Source of the DNA: JANNHP01 sp031404455
GTDB lineage: Bacteria; Planctomycetota; JAJSAM01; JAJVHW01
Reading direction: 5' to 3'
Assembly (NCBI GenBank): GCA_031404455.1
Contig: JANNHP010000112.1
Coordinates: 1 to 23,051 of the forward strand
DNA length: 23,051 bases
Shown: positions 22,294 to 23,051 of the stretch, piece by piece
Layout: every line of letters starts with the position of its first letter
Position numbering within the stretch: the first letter of the stretch is position 1
Notes under the pieces: model-generated
The model's database searches: none
What the model was told of the DNA's origin: nothing
Seen by the model: only the letters and a program-made list of their open reading frames with translations
Made by a program: the position numbers and the translations under genes

Positions 22294-23051
22294 ATGCGGG
22301 CGACAGGTTGGATCGGTGTCCTTCTCCTCGCGGGGGCGATGGCTCCCGCGGCGCGCGGCGACGACGAGGTCGTCGCCGACCACTGGTATGCCCACTTCCA
22401 CAAGGACGTGAAGGCGGGCTGGGACCACACGCGGCGTCTGCGTTCGAAGGTGGACGGCAAGCCCGTGTGGGTGACCGAGACCGAGTCGCGGATCGTCCGG
22501 TTCATGGACGGCTCGCTGCTCAAGTCGCCGATGACGAGTTCGTCGCGCATCGTCGAGGACGAGGCGGGTGCCGTGATCTCGTACCGAACGTCCGTGAGCA
22601 TCGGCATGCCGAGCGACCCGCAGAAGCGCGAGGGCACGGTGAAGGACGGCGTCGTCTCCGCGGTCGAGGACGGGAAGGCGCGCACGGTGCCGTATCCCGC
22701 CGGCGCGCTCGGTCCCGCGGCGATCGACCGGGCAATCCTCGCCGAGCTGAAGCCGGGCGCCACGGGCAGCGCTGTCGCCTTCAAGCCGATCGATGCCGCG
22801 GGGACGGAAATGAGCTGGAAGGTGGAGGGGATGACCGAGGTGACGAACGTTCTCGGGCGGTACATGTGGCTCACGCGCGTCGAGAAGACCGACGACATGG
22901 GCATCCCCGACGAGGTCCTCATCGGCCCCGGCGGCCGGGAGTTCGCGGGGTCGACCAACTTCGGCCTGCACCGGTGGCTTCTCACGGAGGAGCCCGTCGC
23001 GAAGTTCGACGGCGCGCCGGCGTCGCTGCTCTTCTCGCGCATCGTCGCGCC
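22294..23051 (+). CDS. Exported protein, 3' truncated by the window end (possible transglutaminase-type N-terminal region)
   Basis: The frame runs from ATG 22294 to the window edge (252 complete codons, no stop). Residues 1 to about 22 are a signal peptide (hydrophobic VLLLAGAMAPAA, then a charged DDE mature start). The segment HWYAHFHKDVKAGWDHTRRLRSKVDGKPVWVTETESRIVRFMDG resembles the N-terminal beta region that precedes the transglutaminase-like core in many planctomycete exported proteins, but the catalytic Cys-His-Asp part would lie beyond the window, so this is a guess. GGAGG six bases upstream supports the start. It stands 89 bases after the molybdenum-cofactor operon and probably has its own promoter. 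Confidence 0.8.
   Translation, partial: MRATGWIGVLLLAGAMAPAARGDDEVVADHWYAHFHKDVKAGWDHTRRLRSKVDGKPVWVTETESRIVRFMDGSLLKSPMTSSSRIVEDEAGAVISYRTSVSIGMPSDPQKREGTVKDGVVSAVEDGKARTVPYPAGALGPAAIDRAILAELKPGATGSAVAFKPIDAAGTEMSWKVEGMTEVTNVLGRYMWLTRVEKTDDMGIPDEVLIGPGGREFAGSTNFGLHRWLLTEEPVAKFDGAPASLLFSRIVA

Overview
This is a very GC-rich bacterial window (about 70% G+C by eye) packed with genes; no stretch of more than 300 bases lacks one. The longest gaps are 14840-15036, 16261-16451 and 11194-11343. The organism is most likely a planctomycete or close relative. The clues are an ECF-type sigma factor fused in frame to a membrane segment and carboxypeptidase-regulatory-like domains, large secreted beta-helix paralogues, a HYR-domain exoprotein, a DUF433/DUF5615 toxin-antitoxin pair and a soluble-type (Bacteroidetes-like) SdhA/SdhB. 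That placement is inference. No tRNA, rRNA, CRISPR array, insertion sequence or phage gene was seen.

Layout. 2-2424 (+): the end of succinate dehydrogenase/fumarate reductase, sdhA (5' end outside the window, interrupted by an in-frame TAG at 836-838) and sdhB overlapping it by one base. 2433-4458: small accessory genes, namely a hypothetical protein, a convergent DUF433/PIN-like toxin-antitoxin pair, a variant HIT protein and a YtxJ-type bacilliredoxin. 4558-5529 (+): an exported two-part protein. 5536-14794 (-): five minus-strand genes, read from right to left: a 3-hydroxybutyryl-CoA dehydrogenase, two tandem paralogous secreted beta-helix proteins of 847 and 833 aa, the sigma-factor/membrane/extracytoplasmic fusion, and a ferredoxin-metallo-beta-lactamase fold protein. 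15037-16260 (+): a secreted HYR-domain protein with a terminator-like hairpin. 16452-18650 (-): a Ski2/Mtr4-like DEVH RNA helicase. 18751-22204 (+): a translationally coupled molybdenum/tungsten cofactor operon (MoaD/ThiS-like, MoeA, MoeA-PBP fusion). 22294 to the end (+): the start of an exported protein resembling the N-terminal part of transglutaminase-type planctomycete proteins.

The most notable non-coding signals are a perfect 20-bp inverted repeat (14795-14839) that buries the ribosome-binding site of the 3-hydroxybutyryl-CoA dehydrogenase gene, and a recurring TAnnCT hexamer 6-10 bases before the start codons of genes that lack a Shine-Dalgarno sequence, which suggests leaderless transcription. 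The sigma-fusion gene also carries a strong internal ribosome-binding site and ATG just before its membrane segment, so it may make two products. I saw no single gene cluster that is clearly a new defence or biosynthetic system. The best candidates for something undescribed are the sigma-fusion/surface-protein block and the palindrome-controlled leader.
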